Of a stretch of 64,000 nucleotides of DNA, positions 12,801 to 24,800 are shown piece by piece. The position numbers and the translations under genes are program-made. The stretch comes from Pachypanchax playfairii (taxonomy: Eukaryota > Chordata > Actinopteri > Cyprinodontiformes > Aplocheilidae), in contig SSNP01000020.1 of assembly GCA_006937955.1 (NCBI GenBank), positions 540,072 to 604,071 on the forward strand, in the 5' to 3' direction. Every line of letters begins with the position of its first letter. Position 1 is the first letter of the stretch. Under the pieces are notes generated by a model. The model did no database searches. It was not told the DNA's origin and saw only the letters and a program-made list of their open reading frames with translations.

Positions 12801-15800
12801 CATTCATTATGGCAATCCCTAATAACTACTCTTTACAACCAAGGTGTGTAAAAGAGCATCTCTGAACTCACAACATGTCGAACCTTGAGGTAGATGGGCT
12901 ACAGCTACTCCCACTCAGCTAAGAATGGGAAAACTGAGGCTATAATTCACACAGGCTCACCAAAATTGGACAATAGCAAATTGGAAAAATGTTGCCTGGC
13001 CTGAATGAGTCTCGATTTCTGCTGCGACATTTAGATGGTAGGGTCAGAATTTGGCATCAACAACATGAAAACATGGATCCATCTTGCCTTGTATCAACGT
13101 TCAGGCTGCTGGTGGTGGTATAATGTTGTGGGGGACATTTTCTTGGCACACTTTACCAGTTGAGCATCATTGCAATGCCACAGCCTACCTGAGTATTGTT
13201 GCTGACCATGTCCATCCCTTTATGACCACAGTGTACCATCTTCTGATGGTTACTTTCAGTAGGATAATGCTCCATGTCATAAAGCTGGATTCATCTCAGA
13301 CTGGACATGACAATGAGTTCACTGTACTCAAATGGCCTCCACAGTCACCAGATCTCAATCCAATACTGTGCAATAATTCATCTAGCTAATGGATTCTCTT
13401 CCTAGTTTATTAGTTTATTAGTATTTTCTATTCTATATTTAGATCTTACTTATTTGTTTATGTTTGTTTGTTCTTGTAAATTCATATGGCAATAATGTGC
13501 AATAACTTGACCACTATTGGACTATCTCTCATGCACAACCTTTTATCTTTTTCCCTTTTTTATACTGTGACCTTAGTTGTTTATTTCTTTGAATCTGTAA
13601 GATGGTGTTTGCTACTGGAAACATAATTTCCCAGAGGAACCTTCCTGAGGGATTAATAAAGTTATATCTAATCTAATCCAATAGTTCATCTTTGCTTTTC
13701 TGAGCATGTCCTCTCTGGGCTTCCATAGGTCTGGATCCAGAGCAGACCAATAAAAACACTGTCTTATAAAGAGAATGAAAATGCAAATAAAAGCTATTTT
13801 ATTTATAAACATTCATAAGACAGGATGTTTTGTGATTAAATATTTTTTCCTCAAGGATCTAACTTTACTCTGACGGGGTATATTTTCTAGGCAGTTTTCT
13901 TATCAGAAATCTGGGTAGTATTTGTATTTTTTCAGTAAAAGTAGTCAAACTTGGTCTTTTGTTGTATCAGCTCATTCAACGCTGTCTCGTCGTAAAGAGA
14001 ATCTTCCTGCTGACTTTGAGCTTCTATTGATTTTAAATGTTGTCCATGAGGCTGTTTTTTGTCTGTATTGACAGATGTGGATCAGGTCATTGCTGTAACC
14101 GCAAGCTTCTCACTACATTGACATAAACAGACTCTTATTTTTGGAAACTGTTCACTCAAACATATTGTGTTTGTTTTAGAGTTTCTCTGATGATTTGTTC
14201 ACCAAGCTTCTGCTTTAGAGACCCTTTAGTGGTGTTTGTGTAACAGCACAGCTTTAAAAACCCTCCAGGGAGCCACCAGGTTACCCATCATCATCCTTAC
14301 CAAGGCAACGTGATGAAGATGACGGTTAAATTACTTTTGTGATAAAAAAGTCACAAGATTATTTGATGGAGTGATAGTCCTTGTGCTCCCACTGATCTGT
14401 CATCGTGGCAGTGGGATATTTCAGGTTTGTATTAAGATCTTGTCACAAATCTTTTGTCCTTTTAAGATACTTTTTGTGGCAAAAATTTAATTCTTTTAAA
14501 TGTAGCCATCTAAGTTAGTTGAGCTGTGTGGTGAGACAGGATTCTCACTGTATGAAACAGACATATAACTGTGTGTTTAATTAAGGAAACCCCTACCATT
14601 TATCTGCAGCTCCTTCTGTTACCCAGTCTGTCCATCTCCTGTTACTTCAGCCACTACATCCATATGTTGCAGGTGTATTGCCAACCTGTCTCTGAGCCTC
14701 AGGGCTCATTAATGAACCCATGACACAGAAGCAGATTCTGTTTAAACTAAACACCAAAGTGAGGCTTTACCCATGTGCTGTGAAACACCTATTACAATCT
14801 TCATTACCTCATAGATGACCTGTCACACTGACTGCTGCTCCATTCAACTGTTGCTTCACTTAAAGAGAGCAAGAGAACTAGCTTGTTAGCTTGTTAACTC
14901 CTGTAACAGTACAGGCTGTTAAAAAATTCACATCTTCAGAATAGGAAGTATTTTGTTTTTACTGAAAAAGTGGCTGAATATGGATAGACCAAGATTGTAT
15001 GCTGTTGTTGGTTTAATTTGTCTTTTGAATTTAATGCAGTCAACGCCAGAAACGCCTCCGTTAGAAATTTGCATAGGACTACTACTACTGTCATTTAGCA
15101 GACGCTTTTATCCAAAGCGACTTACATTGAGAGAACATACAAGCAAGAATTCAAAGAGAAGGAAAAAAAATATAAGGAGGCGGACTGTTTGGAGTCCAGT
15201 TTAATTCCGACGCTGATACATCAAGTGTAACAATTTATTTATTTATTTTTTTAAATTTGTTTGTTTGTTTGTTTGTTTGTTTGTTTGTTTGTTTGTTTGT
15301 TTGTTTGTTTGTTTGTTTGTTTGTGAGAGATAAATTCTCAAATCGCTATCATAAATTAATCCTACATTAAGACTGAAAGTGTTCTTTAAAGAGGTGAGTC
15401 TTAAGTCTGCTCTTAAAAGTAGCTGCAGACTCTGAGGATCGGACCGAGTTTGGTAGGTCATTCCACCATCGGGGGACAACAGAGGAGAAGAGTTTGGAGC
15501 ATAGGAGTCTCCCCTTGTTTACTATATGCATCACTGGAGTTTTTTCTGGAACTACTACAACTTTGTGTCTTCGAACATGTCAGACTCATCAGAAACAACA
15601 AGAAGGTGAACAGGAAAAAGCTGGAGAACAAGCTCCAGCAAAACAATGTAAGAGATTTGTGGAAAGGGATGATGAAAATGACAGGCTTTAAGAAGAAGGA
15701 GGATCAATTAGATGGAAGTCTGGATGAAGTCAATGATTTGAACAATCATTTCATTCAATGCAATTCCACAAGCAATGCCTTTTTCACACAGGGCCATGTA

Positions 15801-18800
15801 GAGTTGGATTTTTTTTTCTCCCTAAATAATAAAAGCCATCATTTAAAAACTGCATTTTGTGTTTACTTGTGTTATCTTTGACTAATGGTTAAATGTGTTT
15901 GATGATCAGAAACATTTTGTGTGACAAACATGCAAAAGAATAAGAAATCAGGAAGAGGGCAAATAGTTTTTCACACCACTGTATCTTATTTCATATCCGA
16001 TTATCTTTATGGTATAGCATATAAGCATTCTCCTTTCTCTTATGCTGAGCTGATGCATTGTAGGAGCTGTCTATTGCCATTTACACACTGAATGAGTTTG
16101 TTTAATGAAAGTTGTGCCAGTGAGTTTTTGATCATCAGCTACTGACCACAAAGAGCAGTTTCTGTAATTGAAAGAATTCAGCAGAATAATTATTCATTTT
16201 TTCTACAAGCTAATGGTAATACTGTTTTTGTTACCTGATGTCTTCTAAAAACACAATTATGTTGTTTGTAAACCAAGCGTTCTTATGTTTCTTTTAGAAT
16301 GGTACAGATTATGGGTTCCTGGTGCGACAGAACTCAGACCTCCTGCGAGCTCTCGATAAGTTGGAGAAAACTTGCAGCAACCTGAGAGAGGAGAACAGCC
16401 TGCTGGTAGGACTAAAAATAACTGTACCCCTGATAAAGGCTTTGGAGAAAGTAGGACAGGTTCTCAGAACACTACAAAAAGATTTTGTTCTTTTTTGTGT
16501 CTTTTTCCACAGCCCTTTATTAAATGCTTAATAGTTTGTCCTTTCCTTTTAGATCAACTAGATATCTAGGTGTTGCACAGGGAGATCATTTTTAAATCCT
16601 TTACTAATAAGTTCATATGAGTAACTGATTATCTTAACATTCTTGTTTGGCATTGCTCTGTTCATTTATTTTCTGCAGGCTCTGCCTGACCATGATATTT
16701 GTGTTCAATATTTTTAGAGAAAGAGCAGTGCCCCAGAGACCGAGGAGAAGGTCAGACGGCTAAGGAGAAAGAACACCGAGCTGACTGTTCTAGCTAAGAG
16801 ACTGGAAGAGAGGGCTCGGAAACTACAGGAGGCCAACCTGAGAGTGGTAAACCACACTCATAAAAAAGCTCTGCCTTACAGCAAACTACCTTCCCCAGCA
16901 CTATCTGTCTCCACTCTTGATCATGAGTTTGAATTACCAAATGTGCTAAAGATATTTACTGTAAACCACCAACAGCCTTCAGAGTAAATAAATACATCAC
17001 TGTAAAAGCTTAAGCCTCGGCCACAATGACCTGTGCTAATGGCTGCAAACACTCAACAAATGTCTTTTGGACCGTTTTCTGCTATGTCCTTAATGCAGCC
17101 TTACAACAGACCTGTAAGAATCAGAGTTCATGACCAGGTCGATGGTGATAAAACTTGGATCCAATATTTTTCACTGACATTAACAAATCAAATAAGATAA
17201 AATCTTTAACTACTCAAAACAAGTCAGCAGAGGAATTATTAGTCATGTTTGTAAATGTCCTTTAATAGTTGAAGTTCTCATTAATTCAGAAACTGGATTC
17301 CTGCCATAGAATCTAACCATAATAGCCAAAATTATTACCAGTATTTTATTTAATCAAACAAAGGACCTGAAGCAGAAACTGTTAACTCTCGTTTCCTCTC
17401 GTGTACCTCACATGGATAAAACTACTGAATCAAATATAGATTTTAATAATAACTGCTGTCTTCATTCTGACACAGTTGAAACCAGCCTGTTGACACTGAA
17501 ACACCACAGTTAGACTTTTTGCAGATGCATTCATTTTAGCAAATTTAGTCTTTTTCTAATTTCAAACTATTTGCAATGTTTTTTCATTATTAACCAGCTC
17601 AAGTTTTCTTTCTGCATTTCTGAAAATATGTTTTTGAAATCCAGGTAAATTCACCATCACTGATGAGACCTGGTTCTGTGGAACAATACAAAAAAGCCTT
17701 TGCCCGTCAGCGAGCTCGAGACCTGGCCCAGCATGCTGATGCACTGCTGTCTAAAGACAAAGAAATAGCTGCCCTGCAGCAGGAATGCAGAGAGCTGGAG
17801 GCACGGCTGGGCACAAACAAGGTAAATGCAGAGAAAATAATCTTACAAACCAGGGTGACTCAAACTGAAAGGCCAAAGTTTTAATTTCGTCCTCCACTGA
17901 ACTCCACTCATAAATTCTGTTTCAAGTTCCTGATGTTACAAGCACTCCCTCTGTTGGACAGCCTGAGTATTGGTCTTCCCAGTAATTTTTCCTTAACCCG
18001 TATTACACAGGCTGCATCACTGCTAATGTCTGGATAGATGGCTGTGCAGAAGAAGTAGGCTGCCTGTCTCAGTGCATGTTTATAATTAGGAGCTAATTGT
18101 CTGTAATATGAACATCTGTTAGTTAAAGTGATAAAAGGGTTGATAAGGATTTACTGCAGACTGATGCAGTGAGAATGTTTTCTGTTGGATCTCATGTTAA
18201 ACTGATGATAGAAAGTGCATTATGCCTTTTGCTTTAAATTCTTTGACATATTTACTGTTAAACAAATAAAGTCACACATTTATTAGGCAAATGCATCTGC
18301 AGACTGAGCAGCAGAGTTGGGTTTGTGGGTCACACTAATGAAAGAGTTGCTTATGCTGCCAATGGGGGGGCTGAGAATCAGGTGTGTGATTGGTGCCTCA
18401 TGAGCAGCACCTGTGGGTGTGGACCTGCTACAGCACTCAGTCATGTCTGCTCCAAGCAGCCATGTTTGACTGATCTGGATAGAACTTGTTGTTGGTGTTC
18501 TGCAAACCCACTGCAGCATTATTTGGAGTGAGTCCTGGTACCATGTCCACATGACTGACCTTCAGCCTCAGGTCCATTTACAACATATTCACTAACCTGA
18601 ACATCTGGATGCACTTCATGTTCAGTAATGAGTCCAGATTCTATTAAAGGCAGTTGGATTGTTGGGTCAAAGTGTTAAGAAGACAGAGATCCTGACCACA
18701 GTCCCATTAAACCCTAGTGAGATCAGCTTGGTTGTGCTGTTTGTGTCAGAGTACCCAACGGAAACACTTATGCTGACTCATGAGGAATACTGGGTGAAGA

Positions 18801-21800
18801 ATGGGACGCATCCCACAGCATCGTGTGGCCAAACTGGGGATCTGCATGAAGAGGAGATGTTAGGCTGTGGTGGCATGTGGTTCCTCCACGTGCTGCTGAG
18901 GCTCCTCTTTGTTGAATGAATAGATTGTTAAATCACCACTATCTCTTATTTGTTCGGATTTCAATCATTCCTTCAGATTAATGACAGCAAACAAAAGCCA
19001 GCAGTAAACTCAGCTTTCTGGCAGGGAAGATTTGGCAGATTTTTCATTGGAACAACCCACAATCTCTGCTGCTCAACCCAAAGGTGCATTTTCATTAAAA
19101 ACATGGCTGCATTTCAGAGGAAATAAACAGACTCTCCAGTGGTATCAGATTTAATGTTACAACAAATATATAATCAAACAAACACTAGTTTCCTTATTTC
19201 AGTGAATGTTAATTTACTTTAATGTAAGTTTGTTAAACACAGTTTGAAAGTGTTTTAAATTCAGCAGCACATTTTTAAATAACTAGGCAACTTTAGATTA
19301 TAGAGATATTACAGACATGTTCTTTGAATCTCTTTAGCATGAACTCCTTTAGTATACAACAGTAATATAAGCAGGGGTGCACATAATATTTTTGGCCTGG
19401 TTCTCAGAAGAGAACCTAGGGTTGTTGCTTGGTCCTCACATTTTTAAATGTGTCTCGCTGTGTCTCTTCCGAGCTCCTCTGCTTTGTTTTTGGTTTCATC
19501 AAGCTTCAAATTCAGTCTGTTTACTTTACCTGGCTCTATATTTGTTTCAATAAAAATCCTTTAATTGTTGAAAAAATCAAGAGAAACCAGTAAAATATAA
19601 AAATACTGGTAAAAAAAAAAACCTTCAGAGTTCAGGTTGGATTGTTTACAGGTTTGATCACTTTAATCTACATTTAAAAGTTTGGTGTTGAAATTTATTA
19701 GTCAGCTGTTGGAGCTTCTGTCATTTACTGTAACTGTTTTTTGTTTTGAAATGATGAGGATGTTTGTAATGTGATGCAGTCAGATAAAAAGATACAGTGG
19801 ACAGTTATGGGGCATTGACTGCATATCCCATAGTGCTTTGCGCGCATTCAAAATGGCGCAGATCACAGACAAATACACTGATACTGTTGATTAAAACAGG
19901 TGGTTTTCTGTATTTTATAGCACAAAAAGGTAGTTCTACACGTCTGTGCCACGATGGTCTATTTGTCTTATTCAGTAAATTTTTTCAGTTTTGACGCGAT
20001 GCAGAATCCTGCAGTCAGCTGCACTGATCTGACTGACTGAAAATCCGTCACACTGGCAAACTGATACACAGAGACAGAGAGAGACGCAGCATCAGCTGAT
20101 CAGCTGGAACTTCGGCGCTCTGGCTGAGAAACATATCAGTCAAACAAAAGAAGTCAACGGGATTCTTCATTTATTTGACAATGAACCCGCCTCTGATTAA
20201 CCTAAAAATTCACGCAGCTCAGCCAAACCAATGTTAAGTACGCAAACGCGTGTTGCAACTTTTCATCTGGTGCGCATTTTATATTTTGACAGTGTGTGCG
20301 GACCTGCGGACCACTTATGTGCACCCCTGATTATAAACAACCATGTTAAATCAATGTATTTCTGTGTCATGTCTGTGCAGGGCTCTTCTGTTCAGTCGGG
20401 CAGGGTGGAATATGAAAACCTTCTCAGGGAGTCTCAGAAGGAGGTGCTGCGACTCCAGAGACAGCTGTCAGTCACTTCGTCCAGACCGCAGCACCGCCAG
20501 AGCTCCGAGCTCAGAGGCACGGAAAAGTGTGAGGAAAACGCCAAGGAGGCGGGGCAAGAGAAGGTAAAGTTATCCTCTTCATCATACTGTTTTTCATTTG
20601 CTGTTGTATCAGAAACTGAGTTGCACACTAGATTAACTGAGACGATAGTTTGAACTGATGAGTCAGAACTGGAGATTTTACTCTCTCACATCAGCTCCAT
20701 GTTTAACAGAAGGAAACATGAAACTATAAAAGAAAAGAACACCACACTACCACACCTACACAGAAACATGGAGGGGCTCGGTTCGGTTCTGGAACAGCTT
20801 TACTTCCTCTGACACAGGCTGTCTTTAATCTGTGCAGGTTACAATGAAACCTCAAGACTATCAAGTTGTAATGGAGTGAAATGTGCTGCTGAGGGTCAGA
20901 AATCTTCCTCTCAGTCGTAGTCAGGGGATGTCCAACAGGATAATGATCCCAAACACACAGATACACATACTAGGAACGAATCAGAACCAAACATTGGACT
21001 ATTCTGAAGTAAGATTTTCAAAAAAGTCAAATGAAAATAATAATCTATATTAAAAATCTATATTTAATCAGATTAAAATGAGTTAAACTTAGATCCAGCA
21101 GTGCGTTCTTTATCTGGCCTAGTTGTCCCACAACCCTGACAGTCACTGCACGGCTCTCTGCTGCTCTCCTCACTATCAGCTGCTGTTGAGCTGCTCCTGT
21201 TACAGCATCAAACCCATTTCATGGCAGCTTAACGGTGTAAAATAACCCAAATAAACACATAAATACCTGTCGACAGGTGCAGAAGTCTCATTGAGTTTTT
21301 GAAGTTGGAGTTTAATCACAGAATCACAGTGCAAAACAATGTCAGATTTTCAGTAAATTTTTAATTTATTATTTTCAGTGATCATTTTGGGTTTCCTTTC
21401 TTTAACTGAGGGGTATGTTTACATACACATGGCTGCAATTTTACAGTGTTATATAATGGCTTGACATTGAACTCTATAGTAATCTGGCATGAGCAAGAAT
21501 GAGGCGATTCCCTGCTTTTACTTTGGGCCTGATCACAGCTACCACAGTCGAACACTCTGATCCTCTCTGCATTTAATACTGGTCTTCTCTATATTCTGTG
21601 TTTCACTCACTCTGACATGTCTGTCACTCTGCAAAGAACTGAAAATACATGAATCTGGTCTTTAATACTGTGTGGTCTGACATTTGGTGCATTTTATATC
21701 CAAAGCATTGAACATCTGAAATAAAAGAAAAGTCATGCAACATATTTTAAAGGTAGCGTTTCTGTTAAGTAAAATTACTTTATATAACATTAAACACATA

Positions 21801-24800
21801 CATTTCATATATGGATCTTGATTTTGTTTATTTCTACTCAAACCACAAAGTACATTTTCTATCTGAAGCTCAAATGAGAATGCCGATTGTGGTAATCTCT
21901 CATTTGCAGGACATACACACGCATTCCCTCCCAGTGCCACGCGCACACTCAGAAAGGGGCCATGTTGTGTGAACTCTAATCCCCTCCAACAACAGAATGG
22001 TACAGTCCAGTAATCCGCTCTCTGTAACTGTAGCAGCAGTGAGAGGGTTTTGGCTGGTAGGTAAAACTACAGTCGCTGTGAAGACGTGTCCATCTCGCCC
22101 TGCTCTGGACAACTAGCAGGTCAAGGGAAGCCCTGACATTCTCACAGATCACACCGAAGGGGTACGTTATTCTGAGCTACTTTATGTGCAGGTATCAGCT
22201 GTTGACTGCGGTTCTCGTTAGCTAACCGTATACGAGTCTGTTTGATGTGAATGTGAAGTTGTTCAGAACTCTAAATGAAAATCTGGTCAGTGTCATGACA
22301 AATCAGGAGGAGACAGAATGTGTTGAAGGCTGAAGATATTGCATCTGTGTTGGATAGTAAAGTCACTTGTTTATTTTTAGAGAAATATTAGTGTTACATA
22401 TACAAGCATCTTTTTATTACTGCATTACATGCAGCAGAAGAGTTTAGAAGATCTTCTTGCTGTAGTTTTTAAACTACAGATTTTGTTCAGTCTGGTAAAT
22501 CCCACTGTTTTTTAATCATGGACTGCACTTTGTTACCAATCAGAAAGATGGTACAATCATGAGGCCTAGTCAAGGGCAGCCAGTTTTGTAACTGTCACAT
22601 TTTGTAGCTTCCAGATGCACAATTTAGACAAAGTGAATGAGTGACAACATGGTGGAATGTTTGATTGGGGGACATTGATATGCTCCGCATTAAAAAGAAA
22701 ATCAACGGCCAGGCCAATCCATTAAGGTGCTTTTAAAAGAAGTGATCCAGTTACCCGTTTCAGTAGTCCGCAGGGATTATACCAATGTGCTTATGGCATT
22801 CAGGGCCTGCTGAATGGGATCTGACCCTGCTTTAGTACGCATGGGCCCACAGTGTACTAGATTCTTCAGAATATCTGAACCACATCGGTGTAAAGTCATA
22901 ATCATATCACTGAGCGAAGCTTTGTGCAAGTAGAAGAACCTGAGAGGAACACCCTTAGCCTCACCTGGTGGCACATTGTTTGGTGTCATACTGAAGATGA
23001 ACTCTGGCAGATTTCTACATCACATCAGTTACTGATGGGGAACTTAATTCAGAAATTACATTCATTTTATAGATGTTAATAGATCCGTTGTTTCTTTTCT
23101 GCAGTCAGTTTTTTCCCTCTCCTCTATGTCAAATAAACATTTTTAGTTGAGCGTGCATTATTTATATGGGGTATATAATTTTAAATGATTTTATAAGTAG
23201 GTTGGAAATGTTATCATCTTATTTAAGCTTTTCTAATAATGAGACAATTTCTGTTCAGTGTAGTTTTTAAAGTTATCAGAGCCTCTACTTAATGAAATAT
23301 CCAATAAAAATATTTAAAGATGAACATTCTCCATACTTATCAGAAAAAAACCTTCAAATCTCAGATAAAAAAATATATTTATACCATTGATACACAAATA
23401 TGCTGAATATAAAGCAATGAAAAAGAAATGTATAAACTGTAGAAGTTCTCTCTTGTCAAATCAATAGAAATGTTTGAAAATAATCAGCAGTTTTTATTTT
23501 AGGACTCTAAAGTCAACGTATGCAAATCACCCAAAAACTGCCAGTGCACACAGTGAAAAATTGATAAAGAATGAAGAGTTTTAACAAGAAAGGAACATGC
23601 AAGTATTTATTTCCACAGATTTGGTTCTTAGTTTGTGGAGAACAGATCTGCTCTCTGTAGATCCTTTTTAAATATTCACAGTTTTTATTTTGAATTGAAT
23701 GTTTTATCATTTGATTAAAAATAAAGTTTGAAATGAATTAAAAGTTTTACAGATTCAGATCTTTGTTGAAAATCAATAAAGTCAAAATTCCACTATAGTT
23801 TTTGTGAATATTGTTTTTTTTAATGAAGCGTTAATGTAAAGTTTCACTTGTTAGTGCAGCAGCTCACCTTTTTATTGATCATTTGTAAAGTTTAATTACC
23901 AGCAATCATATTTACTGTTTATTAGCAAATTCATATTTAGAAAAAATTAGTGGCGTCTTTTTACTGGGTGCCTGCAGCAGTGACTGACGTAGGCCTTTGG
24001 TAGAGTTAACCCCCCCCCCCATAAAATCTAAAAGATCTTACAGGCATGTTTTCACAGAAATATTCCATGTAGTACTGTTAAATGTTGAATTGACAACAAT
24101 TGAAAGTTTTATGAAATAATCAGCATTTTAATTTTTAAAAAGCATTTTAAGATTCCAGCAAAACACTTTGGTCAATCAGTCGTAGTTATACATTATTTTT
24201 CCAAAAAAGCTCTTCATGACGCTACAAGTTAAAAGTTATTCTACCTTTCACAGAAACAGACTTTAAAATGGTTAAATATCTTTTAGACTGAACTTGGCGG
24301 CCCCATCCTTCCTTCAAAGATCTGTGTCAGCTTTCGGTTGAGCTTCAGGTCAGATCTTTGATTCACTGCTGACCTGAAGCAACAGATTTCCAACCACCAT
24401 ACCAGTAATCATTATATTTCTCACATGTCATCTGCACGTTACATCCTTTACTACAGATGTATCCCACTTTTAGTTAGAGATGGGTGATACAGAATAAAAC
24501 ATCTTATCAGGATGTTTTCTTCATTTATCCCAGTCAGGATTTACATGAGTGATGATAACATTTTTAAAGTAAACACAGTGTTTTGGGGTATAAGTCTGTC
24601 CTTTCACTCAGCTGAGAGCCTCACAAATACAAACTTTATTCACCTGAGGAATTCTCATCATGGAAATCTTTATCATGATATATTATGAACTATATGGCAT
24701 TTTCATCTTTGCTTTAATTCCATTAATAGTTTGACTGGTTTTAGTTAAGTTTGAATTTTAGCGGTGGGTACACTGTTTTGTGATCAAGTATCAATGTTTT

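Larger units (their letters stand above)
6555..16297. other. tspoap1: Intron 2 of tspoap1 (9.7 kb)
   Basis: This is the largest intron. It holds several transposon remnants annotated separately (8.58, 11.0-11.5, 12.4-13.7 and 15.0-16.0 kb). Outside them I see AT-rich sequence and short chance reading frames only. As a 5' intron it could hold enhancers, but no motif cluster stands out by eye. Confidence 0.6.

Noticed and set aside
19797..19994. 65-residue frame inside the hAT element
   Set aside because: It shows no similarity to a hAT transposase; it is a chance frame in a non-autonomous copy.
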